Source: Chitinophaga sancti
GTDB taxonomy: Bacteria; Bacteroidota; Bacteroidia; Chitinophagales; Chitinophagaceae
Direction: 5' to 3'
DNA: 64,000 bases
Assembly (NCBI RefSeq): GCF_034087045.1
Contig: NZ_CP139247.1
Location: 3,746,001-3,810,000, forward strand
Shown: positions 55,783 to 64,000 of the stretch, piece by piece
Position numbering within the stretch: position 1 is the first letter of the stretch
Layout: every line of letters begins with the position of its first letter
Made by a program: the position numbers and the translations under genes
The notes under the pieces: generated by a model
What the model saw: only the letters and a program-made list of their open reading frames with translations
Told to the model about the DNA's origin: nothing
The model's database searches: none

Positions 55783-58700
55783 TTACGATCAGCAGCCGGC
55801 TTATTACGACATCACATTATACAGCAAACCAGACGATTGTCAGTGTACTAAGTTGAATGCGCTGAAGAGCGAATACACAGCGAAAGGAACAAGCCTCACA
55901 TTTGCTGCTTACCTGACGGCTACGAGAGGTATCCATATGACCCAGGCGAACCTGGATTCCTTGTTGAGCTCATGTAATGGTAATAGCACGTGTGTCAGCC
56001 TTACATCTCCTATTACTATTCCACCGGCATTACAGTGCTATACGGGCGATATCTGTATAGGTTGTAAGGTAATTGATACAATGTATAATAGTTATATAGC
56101 CAAATATCCGGGTAATGCCCCAGTAAGAGAGACAACAGATAGCGTGCAGATGAAGAAGAACCAGTTGTTCGAAAACTATATGAATGTGAGACTGGGCTTT
56201 AATAAGCATTATTGGGAGTATATGGACTTCAGGACTAACCAATGCCAGATCAGTGATACGACAGGCGGCGGAGGTACTGTCATAGCGAGGGTTTCAAATG
56301 TTTCTGATCCAGTTGCTGATACTATATTATTATGTGGAAAGTCAGTGACTATCTTTACAACAGTCAAGGATACAATCAACAATTGTTCTGATAGTTCATT
56401 CCTGGTATATAGTAAGGGGTATGATCTATACAATAATTACAAGGATGTGCTGAAGAATAATTTTGATAAGGTGTATCGTGATACGGCGATTGCAGGCGGG
56501 CTGCGTGAGTTGTTTACATTAGGATATGGGACCAGTGAGTATCAGTATACTTTGTATTATTATGATCAGGCGGGGAACCTGACCAGGACGATTCCGCCAG
56601 CGGGAGTGGTGATAGATCGGAGTGCAACCTGGAAGGCGAATCTGGCAGCAGCGAGAAGAGCGGGTACACGGTTCGTGCCGGGACATCAGATGGCGACGGA
56701 GTATAGGTATAATACGCTGGGTATGGTTGTATCAAAGAAAACGCCGGATGATAGTATTACAAATTACTGGTATGATAAATTAGGTAGGGCGGTTGTTTCT
56801 CAGAATGTGAAACAATCATTAGCTAAAAACTATAGTTATACAAACTTTGATGCACTGGGCAGGCCGATTGAGGTAGGAGAGCTAACGAGTGCTACAGCGA
56901 TGGCTAGTACAATTAGCCGAAGTGAGCAAAGTTTAGCAAGCTGGTTGAACGCTGCGGCAGCTACCCGTACGCAGATTACAAAAACGGTTTATGATATTGC
57001 TTATTATGCATCTGATACCGTGCTGGTGCAGGATAATCTCAGAAACAGGGTTTCGTGGATGGCCATGTTTGATGCTGCTGCGTCGCTAAATACTACAGAT
57101 GGATTGGATTATTCGAGTGGTACATTCTATAGTTATGATATCCATGGTAATGTTAAGTCCTTGTTACAGGACTACAAGCATGGAAATATGCTTATAAATG
57201 GTAACCGCTTCAAGACTATTAATTATCAATATGATTTAATTAGTGGTAAGGTTAATTTTGTAGCGTATGAGCCAGGGAAGAAGGATGCCTTTTATCATCG
57301 TTATAGCTATGATGCTGAAAACCGCCTGACCAACGTTGAAACCAGTCACGATAGTATCTATTGGGAGAATGATGCCTGGTATGAATACTATAAGCATGGT
57401 CCGCTGGCTCGTGCAGTGATAGGTCAGCAACAGGTACAGGGTATTGATTATGCATATACCTTACAAGGGTGGCTGAAAGGGATAAACAGTACCGCGCTCA
57501 CACCATCATTTGATATGGGAGGAGACGGTGCCAGTGGTAGCCTGGTAGCAAAAGATGCATTTGGATTCGGTATCCACTATTTTGGTAATAGAGAATATAC
57601 ACCTGTCAGTACCTCCGTTAAGCCATTTGCTGCGGCAGTTGGCAATAGTCCGTTATTCAATGGTAATATCTCTGCTATCAGCCAAAGCATTTCAACGCTT
57701 GGCACCCCGCTGGAATACACTTATTCCTACGATGTCCTCAACCGCCTTACAGGTATGGTCGCCAATAAGGGGCTGGATAGTTTAAACAACTCCTGGACCA
57801 ATGCCTTCACCGCGCTTTCAGATTTCAAAGAAGCAGTTACCTATGATGGAAATGGTAATATCCTGACTTACAATCGTAATGGTAATAAAACCTTTGCAGG
57901 TTCGCCTTTAGGAATGGATAGCCTGACTTATCATTACCGTCCTGGTACAAATAAGCTTTCTTATGTAACAGACCTGGTAAGAGGTGCTAATTATGGAAAT
58001 GATATTGATAATCAGTCAATTGGTAATTACAAGTACGATAGTATTGGTAATATGGTTTCTGATGTCCGTGCCGGTGTGGATAGTATTAAGTGGAATGTAT
58101 ATGGTAAAATAGCCAAAATATATAAGCATGATACCACTTCTATAGTCTATGCCTATGATGCAGCAGGAAACCGGATCAGTAAGTCAGTGATCAGCAAGAC
58201 GCAAGATACTGTTCAGACATTCTATGTACGTGACGCTACGGGCAATATACTGAGTACGTATACTTATCGGGATACATCCGTAAATAGTGGTCAGTTAAGT
58301 CAGATAGAAGCCAATCTGTATGGTTCCAGCCGTTTAGGGATGACAACATTGGCAACTAATGTACAGGATGCAACACCAACACCGACAACTAGTATCATTG
58401 GTTTAGGTTATGGGAAAAACATTACATTTACAAGAGGAAAGAAGTTCTTTGAGTTAACGAACCATCTGGGAAATGTCCTTGCAACTGTTTCGGACAGGAA
58501 AACGGGGGTGTCCCTTGATAGTTCCAGAATAAGTAGTTATAATCCTGTTATTACTTCTGCCCAGGAATACTATCCATTCGGTATGTTGATGCCTGGTAGA
58601 GGTGGTCATATAGGCACAGGAAAGAATGTTGCGGGTAGTACTGTTGTAATGAATGGAGATACCATCCCTGCGACACTGACAGTCACTCAGCGGACGAATA

Positions 58701-58912
58701 ATACTCCGGGAACCTATATGGCTACGCAGGTGATAAGTTTTGAAGGGGAGTTTGCAAGTGGGACAGCAGATGAATTTACAACTTTGTTTGTAGATCAGAC
58801 AAATACGGATCCTGGTACTGAAACGGGAGTGAGTTATGGTATAGCTGCGAAGGGGTATAGGTATGGATTTAATGGGCAGGAAAAAGATGATGATATAAAA
58901 GGAGAGGGAAAT
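55783..58912 (+). repeat. Rhs core repeat, copy B (silent cassette)
   Basis: Copy of 47809-50938 at a constant offset of 7974 with scattered substitutions only. It begins abruptly in mid-gene without start codon or promoter and ends where the second toxin tip begins. Confidence 0.92.
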
Positions 58913-59899
58913 AGTTACACTGCACAATTTTGGGAATATGATCCAAGGGTAGCAAGACGATGGAATTTAGATCCAGTTGTTGATCCTGGTATTAGCCAAT
59001 ATGCTACTTTTAACAGTAATCCTATTACAATGAGTGATCCTAATGGGGATTGTGCAACCTGCCCTAAAAATGGAAAGCCAGGAGATACTCATAGTGAAGT
59101 AGATATAGGCGGAACTACGCCAACAGGTGGTTTTGTTCTCGCTGGAAAAGGGGCGACATTGAACTATACTAATACTGGAAATGATGGGCAGCCTAATTGG
59201 GTAATATCTGGGTTTAAAAATAAAGATGGTGCCTATACATGGGATAATGATAAGAAATGGTATTTAAACTCTAAAGGAGCAGAGTATAGCCAAAATTTTA
59301 TTTTTGACATTTATGGTTGGGTTTCAAGTAGTACAGGAAAACCAATGTCGGAGGCAGCAAAAAACGTTTTAGATGGAACTCCGCTTAAAGATACCCGGGA
59401 AAACTATCAGCAATATAAAGATAATGGTGGTGGGTATGGAGTTGCGGGTTTCATAGGGACAGGAATAATTACTTCTTTGAAAGACTGGGGAGAAGATATT
59501 AGAGCTGGTGGACATAGAAGAGGACAGGCTATTATTGGTGCATGGCAATTTACAAAGGATTTTGCTGCACCTGCAGGTGTTTACTCTAATACGGAAGCAC
59601 AGATAGGAACGAAGTTAGAATACGTATTTGGTAAGGCAACAGGGAATGCACATAATATTGAACGTTCAACAGGGATGTTACGACAACTTGAAAGTATAGG
59701 TGTTTTTGATAATGCAGCAGGACGGTCTTTACTGAATGCCCATTTACAAGGAGCTTATTATAGTAGTAAAGCAATACTTCAAGCTAATGGTCGTTACTTG
59801 CGAGAATCTTTATTAATGGGCCCCCGCGGAGGTATTTTAGTAGAAAGTATATGGGATGGAAATAAATTAATAACTGTTAAATTAATTGGCGGGAAATAA
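55853..59899 (+). CDS. Orphan Rhs cassette: 5'-truncated core with a second toxin tip (1348 codons)
   Basis: The frame is open from 55742 or earlier, but no ATG precedes the YD repeats; 55853 is a TTG of doubtful use. The core is nearly identical to the expressed Rhs protein up to YRYGFNGQEKDD (about residue 1010). A different core exit follows (FWEYDPRVARRWNLDPV, then ATFNSNPITMSDPNGD at 1050-1067) and then a tip of about 280 residues. The last 95 residues (from KLEYVFGKATGNAHNIERS, about 1253) look like a compact toxin domain. Without signal peptide, start or promoter it is probably silent until recombined into the main gene. Its immunity gene follows one base later. Confidence 0.8.
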   Translation: MNALKSEYTAKGTSLTFAAYLTATRGIHMTQANLDSLLSSCNGNSTCVSLTSPITIPPALQCYTGDICIGCKVIDTMYNSYIAKYPGNAPVRETTDSVQMKKNQLFENYMNVRLGFNKHYWEYMDFRTNQCQISDTTGGGGTVIARVSNVSDPVADTILLCGKSVTIFTTVKDTINNCSDSSFLVYSKGYDLYNNYKDVLKNNFDKVYRDTAIAGGLRELFTLGYGTSEYQYTLYYYDQAGNLTRTIPPAGVVIDRSATWKANLAAARRAGTRFVPGHQMATEYRYNTLGMVVSKKTPDDSITNYWYDKLGRAVVSQNVKQSLAKNYSYTNFDALGRPIEVGELTSATAMASTISRSEQSLASWLNAAAATRTQITKTVYDIAYYASDTVLVQDNLRNRVSWMAMFDAAASLNTTDGLDYSSGTFYSYDIHGNVKSLLQDYKHGNMLINGNRFKTINYQYDLISGKVNFVAYEPGKKDAFYHRYSYDAENRLTNVETSHDSIYWENDAWYEYYKHGPLARAVIGQQQVQGIDYAYTLQGWLKGINSTALTPSFDMGGDGASGSLVAKDAFGFGIHYFGNREYTPVSTSVKPFAAAVGNSPLFNGNISAISQSISTLGTPLEYTYSYDVLNRLTGMVANKGLDSLNNSWTNAFTALSDFKEAVTYDGNGNILTYNRNGNKTFAGSPLGMDSLTYHYRPGTNKLSYVTDLVRGANYGNDIDNQSIGNYKYDSIGNMVSDVRAGVDSIKWNVYGKIAKIYKHDTTSIVYAYDAAGNRISKSVISKTQDTVQTFYVRDATGNILSTYTYRDTSVNSGQLSQIEANLYGSSRLGMTTLATNVQDATPTPTTSIIGLGYGKNITFTRGKKFFELTNHLGNVLATVSDRKTGVSLDSSRISSYNPVITSAQEYYPFGMLMPGRGGHIGTGKNVAGSTVVMNGDTIPATLTVTQRTNNTPGTYMATQVISFEGEFASGTADEFTTLFVDQTNTDPGTETGVSYGIAAKGYRYGFNGQEKDDDIKGEGNSYTAQFWEYDPRVARRWNLDPVVDPGISQYATFNSNPITMSDPNGDCATCPKNGKPGDTHSEVDIGGTTPTGGFVLAGKGATLNYTNTGNDGQPNWVISGFKNKDGAYTWDNDKKWYLNSKGAEYSQNFIFDIYGWVSSSTGKPMSEAAKNVLDGTPLKDTRENYQQYKDNGGGYGVAGFIGTGIITSLKDWGEDIRAGGHRRGQAIIGAWQFTKDFAAPAGVYSNTEAQIGTKLEYVFGKATGNAHNIERSTGMLRQLESIGVFDNAAGRSLLNAHLQGAYYSSKAILQANGRYLRESLLMGPRGGILVESIWDGNKLITVKLIGGK

Positions 59900-59900
59900 T

Positions 59901-60410
59901 ATGAAACAAATCATTGAAAATAGATATTTAAAAGCGTTTGGATTTTCCTCTGTCGAAGAAGCCACAACCTTTTATAATAACCAAAAAGTTGAAAGAAGTT
60001 TATCTATTGAGGACGGGTCTGGTGATAATTATTACTGTTATGTTTGCTGTCATTCACTAACGAGGGAAAAGCAGTTTGTTTTATCTTTTAGTAGTGATAA
60101 GAGTGAAGATAATTTAAATTTCCTGTTTTGGAATAGTATGATTGTATTGGATACAGGTAGGAATATTTATTTAATAGATGAAAATCTTAGCATTAAGACT
60201 TCTTTCGAGATTACCACATCGTTAGTCGGGCTTTATTTAATTAACGATGAAAGGTTACTTTTATTAGAAGAAGCCTATATGCGAGTGATAGATTACAGAG
60301 GTCAGATTCTAAAGAGCGAACTATTTGACCTGATAGACGATTTTAGTATTAAGGGCAATGTGCTGTCTTTACAAACAAACGACAATAACAAAGTAATTGA
60401 ACTAGCATAG
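59901..60410 (+). CDS. Immunity protein for the second Rhs tip (169 aa)
   Basis: ATG 59901 is one base after the toxin stop; the upstream TTG in the longer frame overlaps the toxin. The protein is soluble, AT-rich in codon use, beta-rich in its C-terminal half (MIVLDTGRNIYLIDENLSIK, RLLLLEEAYMRVIDYRGQIL) and has no catalytic motif. Position and context support an immunity role; no family is recognised. Confidence 0.65.
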   Translation: MKQIIENRYLKAFGFSSVEEATTFYNNQKVERSLSIEDGSGDNYYCYVCCHSLTREKQFVLSFSSDKSEDNLNFLFWNSMIVLDTGRNIYLIDENLSIKTSFEITTSLVGLYLINDERLLLLEEAYMRVIDYRGQILKSELFDLIDDFSIKGNVLSLQTNDNNKVIELA

Positions 60411-60518
60411 TGATATAAAGAGAAGGATTATTTTATTAAATGTGTAAATTTCAAAATCGAGGTTATAGACTCATTTAGGTTTTTACTCTATCCCCAAATA
60501 TAATTAGCAACTGATTCA

Positions 60519-60559
60519 GGACCATGCACCAATTTTTAATTGGCATGGTCCATTTTTTT
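60519..60559 (+). terminator. Rho-independent terminator of the second tip/immunity unit
   Basis: GGACCATG and CCAATT pair with AATTGG and CATGGTCC with a CA bulge and a three-base loop, followed by seven Ts. Confidence 0.88.
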
Positions 60560-60572
60560 GACACCTTTCCGG

Positions 60573-60713
60573 GTGGAATGTATTGTGAAAATAGCTAAAA
60601 TATATAAGCATGACACTACTTCTATCGTCTATGCCTATGATGCAGCTGGAAACCGGATCAGTAAGTCAGTGATCAGCAAGACGCAAGATACTGTTCAGAC
60701 ATTCTATGTACGT
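60573..60713 (+). repeat. Rhs core micro-fragment, copy C
   Basis: About 140 bp match 50116-50256 of the expressed Rhs gene (KIYKHDTTSIVYAYDAAGN and onwards to QTFYVR). Both ends are abrupt and small indels lie at its left edge. It is a remnant of another cassette. Confidence 0.88.
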
Positions 60714-61044
60714 AAACCTTCGGGCATCCCCATATTCCTCAGAGGTCATTTATTCCAAAAAAAGTTGTATAGGCTGTTAATAAGATGTGCAGATTTCCCC
60801 ATTGGTAAAATATAATAGCGTTGAGAGGTGTAGTATTTTTGAGGAGTTATTTTTACCATTAAATACATAGGTATGCCTCATTACATTGTGTTGGTCATTG
60901 GAATACAAATGATAAGCAAGGTGAGAAAAGGAAAATAATAGTATTGTTAGCTCAGTTTCCAAGAAAAGAATTGACAGTTCAGTATTCGATGGATGAGATG
61001 CAACAGTAAAACCAGACAGTCAATTTGCTTAACTTTACAAAGCA

Positions 61045-61363
61045 ATGACGACAAAAAGAACAAAACAGATACGCAGGAAGTATGACGCGACCTTCAAAGC
61101 AGAAGTAATGAAAGTGGTAGCTTCCGGCCGTTCAGTATCTGAAATCGCCGAGGCCATGGGTATTGGGGAAAACCTAGTATATCAATGGAAGAATGCAGAT
61201 AAGGCTTCCAGGCAAGCTACAATTAATGTTATCAACGATGGACCTACCCAATTAGATTTATTATCAGAAAAATGAACGTCTGAGGGCAGAACTACGTCGT
61301 ACAGAGCAAGAACGCGAGATCTTAAAAAAAGCCTTGGGAATTTTCAGCCGCGGGAATCAGTGA
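61045..61363 (+). pseudogene. IS3-family OrfA, frameshifted
   Basis: The N-terminal HTH (TFKAEVMKVVASGRSVSEIA, then NLVYQWKN) is typical of IS3 OrfA. The frame stops at a TGA (61273-61275) just after a run of five As; shifting by -1 there restores NERLRAELRRTEQERDILKK and ALGIFSRGNQ to a stop at 61361-61363. That stop overlaps the GTG of OrfB. A lost base is more likely than a programmed shift at this spot. Confidence 0.75.
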
Positions 61364-61902
61364 GAATTTATTCGTTCATTGATAACCTGAAAAGCGAATA
61401 TCCTGTTCAAATTCTATGCGACGTATTGTCGGTTAGCCGTAGCTGCCATTATAATTGGAAAAATAACAAGACATATCAATCCAATCCTGGCAGAAAGACG
61501 ATAGAAGAACAGATCGTAGGCATTTTTAAGGAAAACAGGCGTCGATTTGGCACTCGAAGGGTGGTTAAGGCCCTCCACCATCAGGTGATTAAAACGAGCG
61601 GTTATAAGGTCAGGAAAACATTGTTAAAAAATGGATTGAAGGCAATTCAGCCTAAGTCTTTCGTACCTAAAACTACTGATAGCCGTCATCCATACTTAAT
61701 AAGTCCAAACCTACATAAACAACGCGGCTTCCCAGAGAAGTTAAATGAAACCTGGGTGGGCAACATTACCTACATTCCGATGGCTGATGGGAGCTTCCAT
61801 TATTTGTCTGTCTGGATGGACTATCGTCTTTATGGAAATTTGGAAACTTATGTTGAAAATGGCAAAGAAATACCGATTATTGTATTTAGGGGAGTAGAAT
61901 GA
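61360..61902 (+). pseudogene. IS3-family OrfB, truncated and fused to a toxin tail
   Basis: The frame starts with GTG overlapping OrfA and encodes the HTH_21 part (RRRFGTRRVVKALHHQ) and the start of the rve integrase domain. The first catalytic Asp is replaced by Asn in WVGNITYIPMADGSFHYLSV. After WMDY the transposase ends abruptly and the frame continues RLYGNLETYVENGKEIPIIV to FRGVE and stop, which is not transposase sequence. It resembles the C-terminus of a toxin, and an immunity gene follows. Confidence 0.75.
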
Positions 61903-61915
61903 CTCATTGGTAACT

Positions 61916-62311
61916 ATGAAAGAGAATCTTAAAATAATTCAAAAAGTTATTAGAGAAAAATTTGAGGTAAATAATTTGAAACGTATGTTGTTTGAATATT
62001 TATCGAAGATGGAAGATGATTATGCAATTTTAAAAGTCGATATGGATTATGAATTGCTAGCTTATAATTTAACTTCTCAGCAAAACGAAATATTCAAAAT
62101 TTCGTTAGATGATAATTTCACGATTTTTCAGTATAAAGCTCTCTATGAATATGATATCGATTTTTACTACCATATCCATGTCGCTATTGGTCATTTTAAA
62201 GAAAATGATTTTGGATTTACCATTGACAAATGCTTAGCACTATTTAAATTTAATGACGATTTAAGTTTGTATGATGTTGTATTTACAATTCATGAATGTT
62301 ATAAATCTTAA
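61916..62311 (+). CDS. Orphan immunity protein, paralog 1 (131 aa)
   Basis: ATG 61916 is preferred over an upstream TTG at 61907, since it gives the same length as the next paralog. The protein is soluble, AT-rich and aligns end to end with the protein at 62418: VIREKFEVNNLKRMLFEYLS with ILKETFEIDKMKSDLIEYLS, HVAIGHFKENDFGFTIDKCLALFKF with HVYIAIGNYQKVDHLFTTDKC-type strands. It follows the toxin tail fused to the IS3 remnant by 13 bp. An immunity role is inferred from this. Confidence 0.65.
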   Translation: MKENLKIIQKVIREKFEVNNLKRMLFEYLSKMEDDYAILKVDMDYELLAYNLTSQQNEIFKISLDDNFTIFQYKALYEYDIDFYYHIHVAIGHFKENDFGFTIDKCLALFKFNDDLSLYDVVFTIHECYKS

Positions 62312-62352
62312 TTTCGATACAGTCTAATATCTCAATAACTTAATAATATTTT

Positions 62353-62388
62353 GTATCAGGATTGTTTTTGCATTCCTGATACTTTTTT
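62353..62388 (+). terminator. Rho-independent terminator between the two immunity paralogs
   Basis: GTATCAGGA pairs with TCCTGATAC around a 12-base loop, followed by six Ts. Confidence 0.85.
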
Positions 62389-62417
62389 AAAAAGGAATTA
62401 AATCAATTATTGTTAGT

Positions 62418-62813
62418 ATGCTACAGCATTTTGAAGTAATTCAGCATATTTTGAAAGAGACTTTTGAGATTGATAAAATGAAAAGTGACCTAATTGAATA
62501 TCTATCATTAAAGGAAGATGGATTAAATTTGATTAAAGTGGGAGCTAAGTATGAGGTTTGGGCTTATAACAATAGTCTGCAGAAAAAGGAGCCTTATATT
62601 GTTTCTCCAAATGAAAAACTGACAATATATACTTATAGGGTAGTTGATGATCTGCAAGCTGGGTTTCAATGTCACGTATATATTGCCATAGGTAATTATC
62701 AGAAGGTAGATCATCTCTTCACGACTGACAAGTGCATAGCAATATTTAAATATGATGGTGAATTAAATTTAGCTGAAATCGAATTTTTTATGGAGGAAAT
62801 TTATAAGCCATGA
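62418..62813 (+). CDS. Orphan immunity protein, paralog 2 (131 aa)
   Basis: Same length and plan as the protein at 61916, with conserved TxDKCxAxFK near the C-terminus (FTTDKCIAIFKYDGELN against FTIDKCLALFKFNDDLS). It has lost any adjacent toxin and is preceded by the terminator of paralog 1. Two diverged copies in tandem suggest duplication to track variant toxins. Confidence 0.65.
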   Translation: MLQHFEVIQHILKETFEIDKMKSDLIEYLSLKEDGLNLIKVGAKYEVWAYNNSLQKKEPYIVSPNEKLTIYTYRVVDDLQAGFQCHVYIAIGNYQKVDHLFTTDKCIAIFKYDGELNLAEIEFFMEEIYKP

Positions 62814-62911
62814 CAACCTAATCGTTAAGAACTAAATTTTTTTATTACTATTAAAGATAAAATGGGTAAGAGTATATGTTTTAGCCATTTTATCCATAAG
62901 CTATTATATCA

Positions 62912-64000
62912 AATTAGCCGAAGTGAGCTAAGTTTAGCAAGCTGGTTGAATGCAGCAGCGGCTACCCGTACACAAATTATAAAAACGGTTTATGATATTG
63001 CTTATTATGCATCTGATACCGTGCTGGTGCAGGATAATCTTAAAATAGAGAATATACACCTGTTAATACTTCCGTTAAGCCATTTGCTGCGGCAGTTGGC
63101 AATAGCCCGTTATTCAATGGTAATATCTCTGCTATCAGCCAAAGCATTTCAACGCTTGGCACCCCGTTGGAATACACTTATTCCTACGACGTCCTTAACC
63201 GCCTTACAGGTATGGTCGCCAATAAAGGGTTGGATAGTATAAATAACTCCTGGACCAATGCCTTCACAGCGCTTTCAGATTTCAAAGAAGCGGTTACCTA
63301 TGATGGAAATGGTAATATCCTGACTTATAATCGTAATGGTAATAAAACCTTTGCAGGCTCACCTTTAGGAATGGATAGCCTGACTTATCATTATCGTTTT
63401 GGTACAAATAAGCTTTCCTATGTAACAGACCTGGTCAGAGGCGCTAATTATGGAAATGATATTGATAATCAGTCAATTGGCAATTACAAGTACGATAGTA
63501 TTGGTAATATGGTTTCTGATGTTCGTGCCGGTGTGGATAGTATCAAGTGGAATGTATATGGTAAAATAGCCAGGATATACAAGCATGACACCACTTCTAT
63601 CGTTTATGCCTATGATGCCGCTGGAAACCGGATCAGTAAGTCAGTAATCAGCAAAACGCAAGATACTGTCCAGACATTCTATGTACGTGACGCTACGGGC
63701 AATATACTGAGTACGTATACTTATCGGGATACATCCGTAAATAGTGGCCAGTTAAGTCAGATAGAAGCCAATTTGTATGGTTCCAGCCGTTTAGGGATGA
63801 CAACCTTGGCAACTAATGTACAGGATGCAACACCAACACCGACAACTAGTATCATAGGGTTAGGTTATGGAGAAAACATTACATTTACAAGAGGAAAGAA
63901 GTTCTTTGAGTTAACGAACCACCTGGGTAACGTTCTCGCTACTGTTTCAGATAGGAAGATTGGATTGTCCCTTGATAGTTCCAGAATAAGTCATTATAAC
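62912..64000 (+). pseudogene. Rhs core copy D with an internal deletion (partial, cut by window end)
   Basis: The copy begins at ISRSE (matching 48937 of the expressed gene) and runs to the window end (matching 50569). An internal deletion joins sequence equivalent to 49067 with that equivalent to 49614 at 63042-63045, removing 544 bases and shifting the frame. The part after the junction retains an open Rhs frame to the window edge, so it can still serve as recombination donor for the tip that presumably follows. Confidence 0.88.

Larger units (their letters stand above)
60411..61044 (+). other. Intercassette region with a terminator and a small Rhs core fragment
   Basis: No gene is seen. 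The left part holds a strong terminator (60519-60559), followed by a 141-bp piece of Rhs core (60573-60713). The rest leads into the left end of an IS3 element without recognisable coding capacity. Confidence 0.6.

Noticed and set aside
58454..58927. Minus-strand frame of 157 codons
   Set aside because: Antisense to the Rhs core copy B; composition is Ile/Ser/Thr-rich and the equivalent frame is not kept in copy A.
61261..61290. Programmed frameshift in IS3 OrfA
   Set aside because: The five-A run lies in mid OrfA rather than at the OrfA/OrfB boundary, and OrfB is also defective, so a simple indel is more likely.

Overview
The window looks like the chromosome of a soil or plant-associated member of the Bacteroidota, most like Chitinophaga in the Chitinophagaceae. 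The supporting signs are Bacteroidota-type promoters (TTTG then TAnnTTTG), weak or absent Shine-Dalgarno sites, lipoproteins with acidic sequence after the lipobox cysteine, DUF1080, DUF4397, DUF481 and DUF5977 proteins, a LytS/LytTR pair, and a very large YD-repeat/Rhs locus. This is judged from protein character only, not from a database search.

Bases 1-9.7 kb (minus strand): the start of a response regulator, an ABC1/UbiB-type atypical kinase with its TetR-like regulator, and a tightly overlapping five-gene operon encoding a helical protein, a MoxR AAA+ ATPase, a small bpX-like protein, a vWA plus beta-propeller protein, and a TPR plus beta-propeller protein. That operon matches the MoxR-vWA-bpX ternary systems, predicted from comparative genomics to be conflict systems.

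Bases 9.8-31 kb hold mixed housekeeping and surface genes: a DUF1080 secreted protein, a LytS/LytTR two-component pair, two paralogous lipoproteins, a DUF4397 lipoprotein, an RsbQ-like hydrolase with a PAS-like partner, a secreted S9-type esterase/peptidase, divergent lipid kinase and App1-type phosphatidate phosphatase genes, a DUF481 barrel, an RhlE-type helicase, a GNAT enzyme, a SUFU-domain protein, a phosphodiester glycosidase, several unknowns and a wrecked SDR/AraC fusion. Three unrelated tandem-repeat arrays sit on the stop codons of genes here (unit sizes about 22, 57 and 88 bp).

Bases 31.5-52.6 kb (plus strand) form one long operon: outer-membrane barrel, TANFOR-like protein, LolA-like protein, a 2279-residue SpvB/TcB-like protein with PA14 and DUF5977 domains, a jelly-roll/YD protein, a 2481-residue Rhs protein with a predicted PD-(D/E)XK nuclease tip, and a putative immunity lipoprotein. 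All of the large proteins carry Sec signals, which suggests a surface-assembled Rhs/Tc-like toxin rather than a T6SS effector.

Bases 52.6-64 kb are an AT-rich graveyard and store of toxin cassettes: partial copies of the Rhs core without start or promoter, a second complete tip with its immunity gene, orphan immunity genes (including a tandem paralogous pair), toxin-tail fragments, and broken IS4 and IS3 elements. About 3.1 kb of ungapped, nearly identical Rhs core is shared between the expressed gene and the first silent cassette, so recombination could swap toxin tips. No tRNA, rRNA or CRISPR array was seen.
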